64,000 bases of DNA. Origin: Bradyrhizobium campsiandrae (GTDB lineage: Bacteria; Pseudomonadota; Alphaproteobacteria; Rhizobiales; Xanthobacteraceae). This document shows, piece after piece, positions 36,223 to 43,867 of this stretch. The DNA lies in the NCBI RefSeq assembly GCF_014529705.1, contig NZ_JAANIH010000034.1, positions 1 through 64,000 of the forward strand, in the 5' to 3' direction. The position numbers and the translations under genes are program-made. A model generated the notes under the pieces. It had not been told where the DNA came from. It saw nothing but the letters and a program-made list of their open reading frames with translations, and did no database searches. Numbering within the stretch: the stretch's first letter is position 1; the number at the start of each line of letters is the position of its first letter.

Positions 36223-36280
36223 CGAACCGACGCGATAAAGCCGGGTGCTCGGCATAATCGAGCACTCGGCATAAGGAGCC
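36223..36280 (-). repeat. Right terminal inverted repeat of outer RIT
   Basis: This is the inverse of 29702-29758 (CGAACCGACGC to CGGCATAAGGAGCC). A third TTATGCCGAG word lies just inside, at 36183, which may be part of a subterminal recombinase-binding array. Confidence 0.88.
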
Positions 36281-36490
36281 CGAAAGGGGGAAAACCCGGC
36301 GTAAGCCGGGGTTTCAGCGGAGCCGACAGCCCGGTCCCGCAGGGAGACGCCCCAGCCTTCCGACGTCCACGCGGCATCCGGTATGTTCGGGTTCCCTATA
36401 TGCCGCGGTTTCGGCTTTTCCTTCGGCCAAATTATGCACTAAGAATCAATTACTTATAGTCCACGAACCAGAAGTCAGGCGGTTCAGGCT
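36281..36490. other. Intergenic with a short hairpin
   Basis: I see no gene. AAACCCGGCgtaAGCCGGGGTTT at 36292-36314 forms a strong stem without a T-run. The sequence becomes AT-richer towards 36460, where the promoter of the following toxin-antitoxin-type pair probably lies. Confidence 0.4.
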
Positions 36491-36547
36491 TTGTTGACGG
36501 CGAGGCGCCAAGCTGTTGACTTGGTTCCGCGCCGGCCCACCTTTAAT

Positions 36548-36853
36548 ATGTGGCCTGCGGCTCGGATGTATTTTGAGACAGTGAAGGTCATGGGCAAGTT
36601 TCCCGCGTCAGTTCTGACGACCGTGAATGCGCCGTACAGCAAGAAGCTGGACGCGCCGACGCTTGCCCATTGTCTGACGCATCCTGAGGCCGCCAAGGCC
36701 TGGCCGGGGCAGATGTCGGCGTTTTTCGGCGAAGTCGCTCCGGAGTTGCAGAAGGCTTTTGCCGGCGCATTTCACATCAGCGAAGCAGAGCTCGTCACCG
36801 CCGCAAAGACATTCGCGCAATTCTCCGGCGAATCCTATCCACTCGCCGCGTGA
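36548..36853 (+). CDS. Putative antitoxin partner of the AbiEii-like toxin
   Basis: This small protein of about 101 residues contains TVKVMGKFPASVLTTVNAPY and AAKAWPGQMSAFFGEVAPEL. I do not recognise a named family. It is directly coupled to the nucleotidyltransferase gene, with its stop inside the GTGA overlap. This is how antitoxins of AbiE-type (type IV) modules are arranged. The start is uncertain: a TTG at 36491, or ATG at 36548, 36566 or 36590, are all possible. Confidence 0.55.
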   Translation: MWPAARMYFETVKVMGKFPASVLTTVNAPYSKKLDAPTLAHCLTHPEAAKAWPGQMSAFFGEVAPELQKAFAGAFHISEAELVTAAKTFAQFSGESYPLAA

Positions 36854-37506
36854 GCGCGGACGGACCAGACTGGGCGCGTCTTTTTCGCATCGCCTGCTCG
36901 CTGATACGCCAGGTCAATTCCGAACGGCTCATCATCGATTCATGGTCGTTCGGCGGCGGCACGGCGATGATGCTGCAAGTCGGCCACCGCGAGAGCCACG
37001 ACGTCGATATCTTCCTGCCTGATGCGCAGCTCCTGTCCTTTCTCGATCCCAAGCTGCACGATTTCGAGTTCGAGATCAGGCCATCGGACTACGGCGGCGA
37101 TGGCACAGGCTTCCTCAAACTGGCTTTCGAGGGTCTCGGCGAGATCGACTTCATCGTGGCTCACGCCGTCACGGACATCCCGACGACGAGGCAGACGATT
37201 GAGGGCGAGGAAGTCGACCTGGAAACGGTCGCCGAGATCATTGCCAAGAAGATTCACTACCGCGGCGCGACCATCAAGCCGCGTGACATTTTTGACATTG
37301 CAGCGGCGGCTCGCCACGATCGAGATTCCATCATCAAATCGTTGAAGCACTACAAGGATGACGTCACCAAAACGCTGAGCGCGATCGAACGATTGAAACC
37401 GGACTTCGTCAATGTGACCATCGCGGAGCTCGCGATCAAGGACTCATTCAGACCGATCATCGGTAGGGCCCTCGGCGAGGCGACCGAACTCCTTAAATCG
37501 ATTTGA
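36850..37506 (+). CDS. AbiEii-like nucleotidyltransferase toxin
   Basis: The 218-residue protein is of the nucleotidyltransferase AbiEii/AbiGii family. It shows FGGGTAMMLQVGHRESHDVDIF, containing the GG..A and D-x-D metal-binding motif, then a helical part with AEIIAKKIHYRGATIKPRDIFD. Such enzymes transfer nucleotides to RNA targets and act as toxins or phage-abortive agents, held by a cognate antitoxin. The GTG start overlaps the upstream stop. Confidence 0.82.
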   Translation: MSADGPDWARLFRIACSLIRQVNSERLIIDSWSFGGGTAMMLQVGHRESHDVDIFLPDAQLLSFLDPKLHDFEFEIRPSDYGGDGTGFLKLAFEGLGEIDFIVAHAVTDIPTTRQTIEGEEVDLETVAEIIAKKIHYRGATIKPRDIFDIAAAARHDRDSIIKSLKHYKDDVTKTLSAIERLKPDFVNVTIAELAIKDSFRPIIGRALGEATELLKSI

Positions 37507-37580
37507 TATATTTCGATCGGCGCCATGCGAGCGAGCGTCTTCCAAGAGCAAGCCCTGTTCAAGCGGCAGAACATCAAGAA

Positions 37581-37778
37581 CTAGGCTTGCGGAAACAGCA
37601 CTTCTTCCCGCGTCTTGGTCTGCGCGTCATAGATCCGGATCTGAAGCATGGGAAAACGCTTCTTCAGCTCTTCTGCGCCCGTTTTGGCTCCATCCCTGGT
37701 CGCAAATTCGGCCTTGAGTCGACCATCGACTTCAAGCGCATAACCTGAAGCTGGCAATTCGTGGGCGGTCGCAATCAT
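37581..37778 (-). CDS. Small conserved-looking hypothetical protein
   Basis: A 65-residue protein, MIATAHELPASGYALEVDGR to EEVLFPQA, with a compact alpha/beta pattern (EVDGRLKAEFATRDGAKTGA, LQIRIYDAQTKTREEV). It has no membrane segment. It is similar in style to small rhizobial proteins that carry a parameter-like beta sheet, but no function can be given. It stands alone between convergent genes. Confidence 0.55.
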   Translation of the reverse strand: MIATAHELPASGYALEVDGRLKAEFATRDGAKTGAEELKKRFPMLQIRIYDAQTKTREEVLFPQA

Positions 37779-37908
37779 TGTATTCCCTTTGTGCCGCGAG
37801 AAGGTGACGGCGACTGCTTAGCGTGAGTCGCATGAGAGGCGCCAGCTCACGCCGATGTTGGTTCAGCTCTTAGATACCGAAGCTCCGAATCACCGGCTGG
37901 GCGCGCAC

Positions 37909-38165
37909 TCAAGGATGTGCGTTTGCGTCATCCGAACAGTCGGTCGGAGCGCCGCCGGCCCTGATGCACCCGCGAAACAACCATGGCGCCACGCAGCTCC
38001 CCGCCCACATCCCGCGCCCCGAACGGTCTGCATCGCTCTGGGCGGAGCTGTACTTCCCTTTCGAATATTGCGGCCAATCCAGCGCAAGACCGTTGCGAAC
38101 AAGCCATTCCCCGAGATCGGCGCCCCCGACCGAGCAGATCGCTACACTAGAGTCGCGAATGTGGG
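37909..38165 (-). pseudogene. Thermonuclease (SNase-like) C-terminal remnant
   Basis: Minus-strand translation gives VAICSVGGADLGEWLVRNGL, then QYSKGKYSSAQSDADRSGRG, MWAGSCVAPWLFRGCIRAGG and a stop after DDANAHP. This is the C-terminal third of a secreted staphylococcal-nuclease-like protein of rhizobia (EWLVRNG, YS, A..A...GRGMW). A stop codon precedes the open part at about 38180, and the N-terminal catalytic half is missing. Confidence 0.7.
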
Positions 38166-38366
38166 CATGATGCTTGTTTAGGCGCTATCGGACCGTTGAA
38201 TCGATTGGGACGGTTCCGGTCCAGCCAGAACCGGCGCGCGGAAGTCGGGCTAATTTAGAGCACTGGATCGGAAGCAGAATCTACCTTATCGGGTTCTGTT
38301 CTGGCATATACACAGCTAGTTGTACAAGGAACGGCTAATCCGCCGGCGTTTTGAATGCACGCAGAC

Positions 38367-38747
38367 ATGAACGTGATCGGACACGGAGTTGACCTCGTCG
38401 AGATTGCCGAGCTGCGGCGTTGGATCGAGGATCCCCGCGATCCGTTACTGCCGAGGTGCTTTGTGAAAGTGGAGCTTGATGAGATCGGCGATGGAGCCGA
38501 TCGGATTGATCGTCTCGCCGGTCGATTCGCCGCGAAGGAGGCGGTGCTGAAAGCACTGGGGACCGGCTTTGGCGCGGGTGTAGCATTCACTGACGTCGTG
38601 ATTTTTCGAGCGCCGGGTGCTCCACCCGAGGTCCGGCTCTCAGGCGGAGCGGCCAAAGCGGCAGAGGCGCTTGGCATCACGGCATGGCGGCTCAGCATCA
38701 GCCACGCTGGCGGACTGGCGATGGCGAGCGCTCTCGCACTGGGTTAA
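38367..38747 (+). CDS. Holo-ACP synthase
   Basis: The 126-residue AcpS-type 4'-phosphopantetheinyl transferase would transfer phosphopantetheine from CoA to a serine of an acyl carrier protein. It shows the N-terminal GHGVDLVEIAEL motif (Mg-binding Asp), RFAAKEAVLKALG (catalytic Glu/Lys) and a C-terminal ISHAGGLAMASALA strand. Chromosomes normally carry acpS next to lepB, rnc or pyrJ, so this is probably a second, dedicated copy. It converges with the operon at 38770-43246, whose first gene encodes an ACP-like protein that is the likely substrate. The ATG at 38355 is an alternative start. Confidence 0.85.
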   Translation: MNVIGHGVDLVEIAELRRWIEDPRDPLLPRCFVKVELDEIGDGADRIDRLAGRFAAKEAVLKALGTGFGAGVAFTDVVIFRAPGAPPEVRLSGGAAKAAEALGITAWRLSISHAGGLAMASALALG

Positions 38748-38769
38748 GGCGCTCAAGATTTGGACGCTG

Positions 38770-39666
38770 CTACGGCTGAGCCGTTGCCGGTCCGACAAAG
38801 GCGATGCGCCGCGTATCGAGGTCCACGGTAATTCGTCCACCTCGCGCAGCGAAAACCGCGCGCCAGACCTCGAATCCCTGCAATATCGCTTGTTCCCACT
38901 CGCCCGTGGTGCGCTGCCGTACTTCGAGATGAGAGGTCATGTCCTTGATGGTGCGCAGAAGCTGGAAGTCGAGTGTCGCGACACCTTCAAGCATCCCATG
39001 GCGTCGCGCATAGTCGAACACCAGAGCCGCCACCCCTTCTTCAATGACGGCGGCGCGTCCGCCGTCCTCTACCTCGTCTAGCAATGGACGGCTTTTGCGT
39101 TTTCGTTTGAGCAAGGCGCGCGCAATAGGTGACCAACCCAGCACGGCTGCGTAGGCAAAATGGAAGACATCGTGGAACCGGTAACCGTCCGGGTCATAGG
39201 CGTTATCGGTCAGCTCGGCTCCGAAGGGACTGCCGTCGATCAGGACACGTACGCGCTGGCCTGTTTCGCCTAGAACATCGACAAGCTGGACTTCAAAGCG
39301 GCGGGGCAACTGCTCATTGTGAGGGAGCCCTGCGTCGAAATTCAAGCGCTCGGCGCCATTGTCGGTCCAGCGCTGCTTAACCTTTGCAAGATTGGCAGTA
39401 GCAACATCGGAGAGCGAGAGCTCGAATTTGCTCGCAACGTTGGCAATGTACCAGAGCAGATCCCCCAGCTCTTCCGAAACGCGCTCCTTGAAGAGGCGAT
39501 GCGCCTCGCCGTCGCGAAGGTGTTTCTTGTATTCGCTCAGCAACTGGCCGGTTTCACCAGCAAGACCGAGCATCGGCACGATCAGCGATGCTGTGTCATC
39601 CGGTTCATTGCGCATTGGCACCCGATCGGTGCGCTGGGCCTCCTTCTGGTAATTATCGAAATCCAT
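38770..39666 (-). CDS. MazG-like NTP pyrophosphohydrolase, two-domain
   Basis: The 298-residue protein has an N-terminal all-alpha MazG-like domain with the metal-binding pattern AGETGQLLSEYKK (Glu38, Glu45) and ERVSEELGDLLWYI (Glu65, Glu66, Asp69). A C-terminal region of about 180 residues (FHDVFHFAYAAVLGWSPIAR) has no family I can name. MazG-like enzymes cleave NTPs to NMPs, either cleaning modified or damaged nucleotides or supplying monophosphates. Start 39666 is favoured by AAGGAG 6 bp upstream. It follows the HMUDK-like gene by 15 bp and is the last gene of the operon. Confidence 0.82.
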   Translation of the reverse strand: MDFDNYQKEAQRTDRVPMRNEPDDTASLIVPMLGLAGETGQLLSEYKKHLRDGEAHRLFKERVSEELGDLLWYIANVASKFELSLSDVATANLAKVKQRWTDNGAERLNFDAGLPHNEQLPRRFEVQLVDVLGETGQRVRVLIDGSPFGAELTDNAYDPDGYRFHDVFHFAYAAVLGWSPIARALLKRKRKSRPLLDEVEDGGRAAVIEEGVAALVFDYARRHGMLEGVATLDFQLLRTIKDMTSHLEVRQRTTGEWEQAILQGFEVWRAVFAARGGRITVDLDTRRIAFVGPATAQP

Positions 39667-39681
39667 CCGCATCTCCTTGCG

Positions 39682-40830
39682 TCACACTGCTGCAGCCCGT
39701 AGCGAAACTGCAGAATGGATCTTGTCGTTCAACTTCCATTTGGGAGGATAGAACAAGTCGATCGGCTTTGGTGTTGCTTCGAATTTCTGCTTGATGCGCA
39801 CGCGGCCAGTCTTTCCCGCGATATGCGGATGCGCCACGCGAGCATACTTGTCGACCTCGCAGAACAAATTCTGGCAGTCGATCAGTTGCAACCGGCGTCC
39901 CCAAAGCGACTGAAAGTCGAGACCAAGCCGTTCGAACTCCCGCTCTTGCAGGTCGGCCATCAACCTGATGAGCTCGGGCTCGTTCAAACCGCCGGGATCG
40001 AGAAAACATTTGCGCAGGCCGTCACGCGCCCCAGGTCCTGGCACAACAAAATCCATCTCGCTGAAATCAGTGAGCTCGCTGTAGTTGATGTCCGTAATAA
40101 ATTGATAGGCAAGAAAATCGCCGATTGTCGGGTAGGCACGCAATTTTTCAAAGCCCTCCTGCATGCTTTGCGTCTGTGCCAACCGCTCAGCGAGCCGATC
40201 CTCCATCATGCGCTCGAGCAACAACAGGTGGTTCTGATGCTTAGCCGGCCGTCCGAACGCGCGGCTGCCTGGCGGCATGATGTAGGCAGCGGAGTAGATA
40301 CGGCGGCCACTCTGCATCGCTCGCGCAAGGACCGCATCGTAGTCCGCAAAGCGATAATCCTCGAAGGTGATGGGCCCGCGCACTCGCTCCAGGAGTTCCC
40401 AAGTCTCGATCTTGTTGAACAGCTTGAACAGCAGGATGCGGAAGAAGATTTCCCGCGGCGACCTTGGCAAGTCCTCACGATAGATGACATGCCTGATCAG
40501 ATACTGACTGACACGGTCGGAAGCACGATAGGCGTTGGTGAATTTGTAGATCGCCAGCACGGGATTGTTGGTCCAGGGGTGCTTCTCGCCGCGCGCGCGA
40601 CGGAAGAAGACCGCCTGCCGTTCGGCCGCGAAGCGCCAATAACTCTCATAGACCTCCGAGACCTTAGCAGGCGCGATGTGATGCAGTACGATCGGAGATG
40701 GTGCAGCTGATGGCGCGAGCGGTCGAGTGACAAGCGGTAGATCCAGCGACGTCGCGGCCGCGTTCGGGCGGGGTTTCGGGGGGCGGCCGCGTGGACGCTT
40801 CTGGGAATCTTTCGAAGACTTTGGACTCAA
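39682..40830 (-). CDS. 5-hmdU DNA kinase/thymine pyrophosphorylase helical-domain protein
   Basis: The 382-residue protein begins with a basic, proline-rich tail (KRPRGRPPKPRP, AT-hook-like). A helical domain at about 60-270 follows (YWRFAAERQAVFFRR, NNPVLAIYKFTNAYRASDRV, FFRILLFKLFNKIETWELL, FLAYQFITDINYSEL). This matches the HMUDK_hel/aGPT-PPlase superfamily associated with phage enzymes that phosphorylate or hypermodify 5-hydroxymethyluracil in DNA. No P-loop kinase domain is fused here. The TTG start overlaps the TGA of the thymidylate-synthase-like gene. The pairing with that gene strongly suggests pyrimidine modification. Confidence 0.78.
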   Translation of the reverse strand: MSPKSSKDSQKRPRGRPPKPRPNAAATSLDLPLVTRPLAPSAAPSPIVLHHIAPAKVSEVYESYWRFAAERQAVFFRRARGEKHPWTNNPVLAIYKFTNAYRASDRVSQYLIRHVIYREDLPRSPREIFFRILLFKLFNKIETWELLERVRGPITFEDYRFADYDAVLARAMQSGRRIYSAAYIMPPGSRAFGRPAKHQNHLLLLERMMEDRLAERLAQTQSMQEGFEKLRAYPTIGDFLAYQFITDINYSELTDFSEMDFVVPGPGARDGLRKCFLDPGGLNEPELIRLMADLQEREFERLGLDFQSLWGRRLQLIDCQNLFCEVDKYARVAHPHIAGKTGRVRIKQKFEATPKPIDLFYPPKWKLNDKIHSAVSLRAAAV

Positions 40831-41681
40831 TGCCTCGCTCCGACGGTCGCAGCAGCGATAGGCGGCCGTGCGACCTGGGCGGGAGGCGGCGCGACCAGGG
40901 CTTGGGAGGCGGCCACCAATGGCGCAAAATCGGCGTCGCTTTTGGTAATCCGCTCAAGCTTGGCGATGCCGACCACGACATTCAGGCGTGCGAGCGACAT
41001 TCCCATCTCATGGGCCATGAACGCGCCGAGCTGCGCAAGGCCGAGATAGTTGCCGTAGGCTTTATCGAAGATCTGCTGGGTAGCATAGAAGGCATTGACG
41101 ACGAGTCCCGCGGCGGTCGGTTCGAAGCTCACCTGCTGCAGGCAGGGGAAGCCCAGCTGCGCGCTCGCAACATGGTCACGGGCCGGATCGAAGGTTGTTG
41201 CTTGAAGCATCGAGCGGCGGACGCCCGTCCTAGAATTGAATTGAGACAAAATCCACTCCAGTTGATTCCCGTCACATGGGCCACGCCCATACATGACCAT
41301 GCGTTCGAAATATAGACCACGGCCATTGGCTTTGCGATTCATCGCCTGCCAGCGCGGGAATGTCGCACGATAGAGGGCGAAAAGGCGTGCTCGGTCGCCG
41401 CGTGACATCTCCCAGAGGCGTTGCGGGAAGATCGTGAATGCGACGTCGTCGACCACAAGCCGGCTCTTACGCTTGAGCAGCCGGTCGAGCGCCTGGCGGA
41501 CCGCTGGGTCTTCGGCCGGGGCGCCGTTTTGATCGAAGCCACTCAAGCTCAAGACCAGCGGGGCGATTTCGGTACCGGCGCCGCCGAGGATCTGCAACAG
41601 CAACCTCGCCCAGGCGCGCGAGAGATTGGTGTCGTCGATCACCACGGGTGGCGGAGCCACCAGATTCTTGGCCTTACTCAT
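40827..41681 (-). CDS. Thymidylate-synthase-fold protein, probable pyrimidine hydroxymethylase
   Basis: The 284-residue protein keeps the core of the ThyA fold: paired arginines (Arg155/156 in TGVRRSMLQATTFDPARD, which bind phosphate), a cysteine in the nucleophile position (Cys180 in GFPCLQQVSFE), and AFYATQQIFDKAYGNYLGLA aligned with the dUMP-binding block (Asn211). The His that usually follows the Cys is absent. Known relatives make thymidylate or 5-hydroxymethyl-dUMP/dCMP. The gene overlaps the ImmA gene by 8 bp and the next gene by 4 bp. The longer frame to 41954 lies inside the ImmA gene and is rejected. Confidence 0.78.
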   Translation of the reverse strand: MSKAKNLVAPPPVVIDDTNLSRAWARLLLQILGGAGTEIAPLVLSLSGFDQNGAPAEDPAVRQALDRLLKRKSRLVVDDVAFTIFPQRLWEMSRGDRARLFALYRATFPRWQAMNRKANGRGLYFERMVMYGRGPCDGNQLEWILSQFNSRTGVRRSMLQATTFDPARDHVASAQLGFPCLQQVSFEPTAAGLVVNAFYATQQIFDKAYGNYLGLAQLGAFMAHEMGMSLARLNVVVGIAKLERITKSDADFAPLVAASQALVAPPPAQVARPPIAAATVGARH

Positions 41682-42579
41682 CGAGGTCCTCCTCCAAGTG
41701 GCGATATTGAGCGAGCCCGATGTAGCCGTACCAAGGCTCGTCTTTCTGAACCGGGGCAATGCGCACGAAGACTGCCCAGTCGCCGGCCCTGACCTGGAAA
41801 ATTCCGGCCTTCGCCGCTCTGAACAGGCGCCCGACTGCAAGGTCGCGCTCGAAGACAAGTCCGTCTCCGGCGATTTCGGCACCCGGTGGCAGAAGGAGCA
41901 ATGTATTGACTTCGGCGTCCAAAGTGGGCGCCGTACGATGGCAGTCAGCAACAATCAACGGGTCCGAGGTCGTCTTTCCCAGAATGTCCGCCCGCAGCGC
42001 CTTGGGTGTAACTCGTTGCAGGGCTTCCGCGCGGCGGTGCGAGAGCATGTTCAGGCCGGCCGACAGGTGTGTGAGTAATGTGCCGTAGCCGACACCAAAC
42101 TCGCAGGCGATGGTGAATATCTGCCACGGGGTCGCCGTTTCCGGCGTCCAGCGTCGAACCGCAAAGGCGCGCCGCAACCCAATGATCGGCATCAAGGCGA
42201 AGCCGGCAAAAGTGTCCGCCAGGAACTCCTTTGGATTCTCCCAAGGCCTCGCTTTCGCGTCCTCGCGCAGCTCGTCGATGGACGAGCCATGGCCGAAGAC
42301 ATGATGGCCGAGCTCATGTGCGCAATTGTAAGCGCGCCGTGGCAGAGGCCGGCGCGCCGAGAGATGAATCCGGGCCGGAACGCCCCGCTGATACATCCCT
42401 TCCATATTGATATTGTTAAAGCGCACCACGACGCCTAGCGTCTCACAGAGCCCATAAATGCAGATCGGCCCGGTCTGGTCGAGCTTGGCCCTGGCCCGCG
42501 TAGCCGTGGCAGCCTGCATGGCTTCGGTCGCCAAAGCACGGCGGTCGAAGCTGAGCTTCGTGGTACGCATCACGCTCAT
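41674..42579 (-). CDS. ImmA/IrrE-family metallopeptidase
   Basis: The 301-residue zinc metallopeptidase has HELGHHVFGHG at residues 88-98 and a downstream FLADTFAGFALMP helix that provides the third metal ligand. ImmA/IrrE enzymes cleave XRE-type repressors to switch on mobile-element or stress genes. The start overlaps the stop of the XRE gene (TGATG), so this is a classic repressor-protease pair. It probably senses a signal such as DNA damage or infection and relieves repression of the whole operon. Confidence 0.88.
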   Translation of the reverse strand: MSVMRTTKLSFDRRALATEAMQAATATRARAKLDQTGPICIYGLCETLGVVVRFNNINMEGMYQRGVPARIHLSARRPLPRRAYNCAHELGHHVFGHGSSIDELREDAKARPWENPKEFLADTFAGFALMPIIGLRRAFAVRRWTPETATPWQIFTIACEFGVGYGTLLTHLSAGLNMLSHRRAEALQRVTPKALRADILGKTTSDPLIVADCHRTAPTLDAEVNTLLLLPPGAEIAGDGLVFERDLAVGRLFRAAKAGIFQVRAGDWAVFVRIAPVQKDEPWYGYIGLAQYRHLEEDLDE

Positions 42580-42944
42580 CAGCGATCGCCTCCGCTCGGG
42601 CTGGAATCGCTGCGCATCGCCGCCAACAATTTGAGTAGGCGATCAAGATCATCGGACTTGAGTTTGGAGAGCTCGCGCGCAGCCAGCTCAAGCCGCGGGT
42701 CTTGTGTGTCAATTGTCTCGGGCGCTTCGCCCAGGAGCCAGGCAACGCTCACATCGTAGATTTCGGCGAGACGGGCAAGCTCATCAGCCGAGACGCGACG
42801 GTTGCCACTCTCCATTTCGGTCACCGACGGACGATGGAGACCAAGCATTTTGGCGACGTGTCCTTGCGAAAGCCCGGCAAGCTTGCGTGCCTGTTTGAGG
42901 CGCTCCACAATCTGGCCGCGCTTGACTGAATCAGCCTCGGTCAT
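42579..42944 (-). CDS. XRE-family transcriptional regulator
   Basis: The 121-residue protein has an N-terminal Cro/C1 helix-turn-helix at about 12-66 (LKQARKLAGLSQGHVAKMLG, RPSVTEMESGNRRVSADELA) and a short helical tail. It is the likely repressor of its own operon and binds the palindrome at 43275-43289. ATGA overlap with the ACP-like gene upstream; its stop overlaps the ImmA start. ImmA is the likely protease for it. Confidence 0.87.
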   Translation of the reverse strand: MTEADSVKRGQIVERLKQARKLAGLSQGHVAKMLGLHRPSVTEMESGNRRVSADELARLAEIYDVSVAWLLGEAPETIDTQDPRLELAARELSKLKSDDLDRLLKLLAAMRSDSSPSGGDR

Positions 42945-43246
42945 GCTGCTGCGGCTTCCTGCTCGCTTTGCTTCTTGACCAGGAGGCAGACAAACGCCGC
43001 CGTCTCGTCAATGGTACGAGGCAGCTTGGTCGCCTCGTCGACGAAGATATTTACGTCATTGGGGATTTCGGCATTGATCTCGGTTGCAAGGATGGTGGTT
43101 GCCACCGGCCAGACTTTGCTGTCGAACTTCGGGAGATTCTCGACAGGTTTTATGGCTCCCGTCAGGGGCGGGCATTCCAGGCCGCTGTCAGTTTGGATCT
43201 GACTGAGAACCTTGATCAATGTTTCTTTAAAGATAACGGGGTCCAT
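42941..43246 (-). CDS. Acyl-carrier-protein-like protein
   Basis: This 101-residue acidic protein has a C-terminal half that aligns by pattern with acyl carrier proteins. ENLPKFDSKVWPVATTILAT corresponds to the DLGADSLDTVELVMAL helix, with Ser43 at the phosphopantetheine site, and INAEIPNDVNIF to the FDTEIPDEEAEK segment. The DSL motif is DSK here. It leads the operon, with GAGGAG 6 bp before the ATG. A dedicated holo-ACP synthase gene lies at the other end of the cluster. The assignment is by pattern only and needs a profile search. Confidence 0.6.
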   Translation of the reverse strand: MDPVIFKETLIKVLSQIQTDSGLECPPLTGAIKPVENLPKFDSKVWPVATTILATEINAEIPNDVNIFVDEATKLPRTIDETAAFVCLLVKKQSEQEAAAA

Positions 43247-43274
43247 GATTATCTCCTCAAGTCTCCGACACATG

Positions 43275-43289
43275 GTAAGATAATCTTAC
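43275..43289. promoter_or_regulatory. Probable XRE operator
   Basis: GTAAGATAATCTTAC is a perfect 7-bp palindrome around a central A, 29 bp upstream of the first gene of the operon. It is the only clear symmetric site in the leader and fits a C1/Cro-type repressor. Confidence 0.6.
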
Positions 43290-43480
43290 ACATCGAACGG
43301 TTCAAGGGGTGGCTGATACAAAAAGTTGGCCGTAAAAGAAGGCTAGGCTAGTCCCTTGGAAGCCCGTGACGTAGAATACGGAACTAAAGAGCGAACACAC
43401 AGGGAACACGTATCGGCCTGCAAGAGTTGGTTTTTTTACCGACGGATGCTTATTCTCTCTCTCTGACGCAACGGAAGACC
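43290..43480. other. Divergent intergenic region
   Basis: I see no gene. It must hold the promoters of the minus-strand modification operon and of the plus-strand nucleotidyltransferase pair. A T-run at 43432-43438 and a pyrimidine repeat (tctctctct) at 43455-43463 are visible. Confidence 0.4.
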
Positions 43481-43867
43481 ATGACTATTCGAGTCAACCA
43501 GGAGCAGGTGAACGACACCGCGAAGCTGATGATTCATCGGCTTATTGCGCGGGCGATCGGTCACGACCCTTCGTTGATCGATAGGGCGAAGGTTTCCCTC
43601 GATCGTAGTGCTTCGGAGCGTTACGAGGGCTATTCATTCGTTGGCGAATGGAGCGATTTGCTCCGTCTTCCCCCGTCCAATGTTCGCCGTCGTTTGACCA
43701 GCCGCGACGAGGAAATGACGCGTTTGCGCTTGTCTTCGCCGTTCGTCATTGCCGATGGAATTGACGTCAGTGACGTGGCGCTAAGGCGTCGTATCTGGAA
43801 AGCGGCAAAGCGACTTGCCGCGAAATCGTCTGCACTGGAACCCGCGGGTGCGCGGGTTGCGGCGTGA
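43481..43867 (+). CDS. Putative antitoxin of a DUF6036-type pair
   Basis: The 128-residue protein (MTIRVNQEQVNDTAKLMIHR, ERYEGYSFVGEWSDLLRLPP) is not a family I can name. It ends in the GTGA overlap with a nucleotidyltransferase gene, the layout of type IV/MNT-like modules. GGAAGA precedes the ATG at 43481; the upstream frame to 43427 is less likely. It may be an antitoxin or regulator. Confidence 0.55.
   Translation: MTIRVNQEQVNDTAKLMIHRLIARAIGHDPSLIDRAKVSLDRSASERYEGYSFVGEWSDLLRLPPSNVRRRLTSRDEEMTRLRLSSPFVIADGIDVSDVALRRRIWKAAKRLAAKSSALEPAGARVAA

Larger units (their letters stand above)
29702..36280 (+). mobile_element. Outer recombinase-in-trio (RIT) element, interrupted
   Basis: The element carries three overlapping tyrosine recombinase genes (29860-30777, 30774-31742, 31739-32530 plus 35969-36181) between near-identical 57/58-bp terminal inverted repeats. 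A second RIT element (32531-35968) sits inside the third gene. RIT elements are known as three-recombinase mobile units with inverted ends. This one is probably disabled by the insertion. Size without the insert is about 3.14 kb. Confidence 0.88.
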
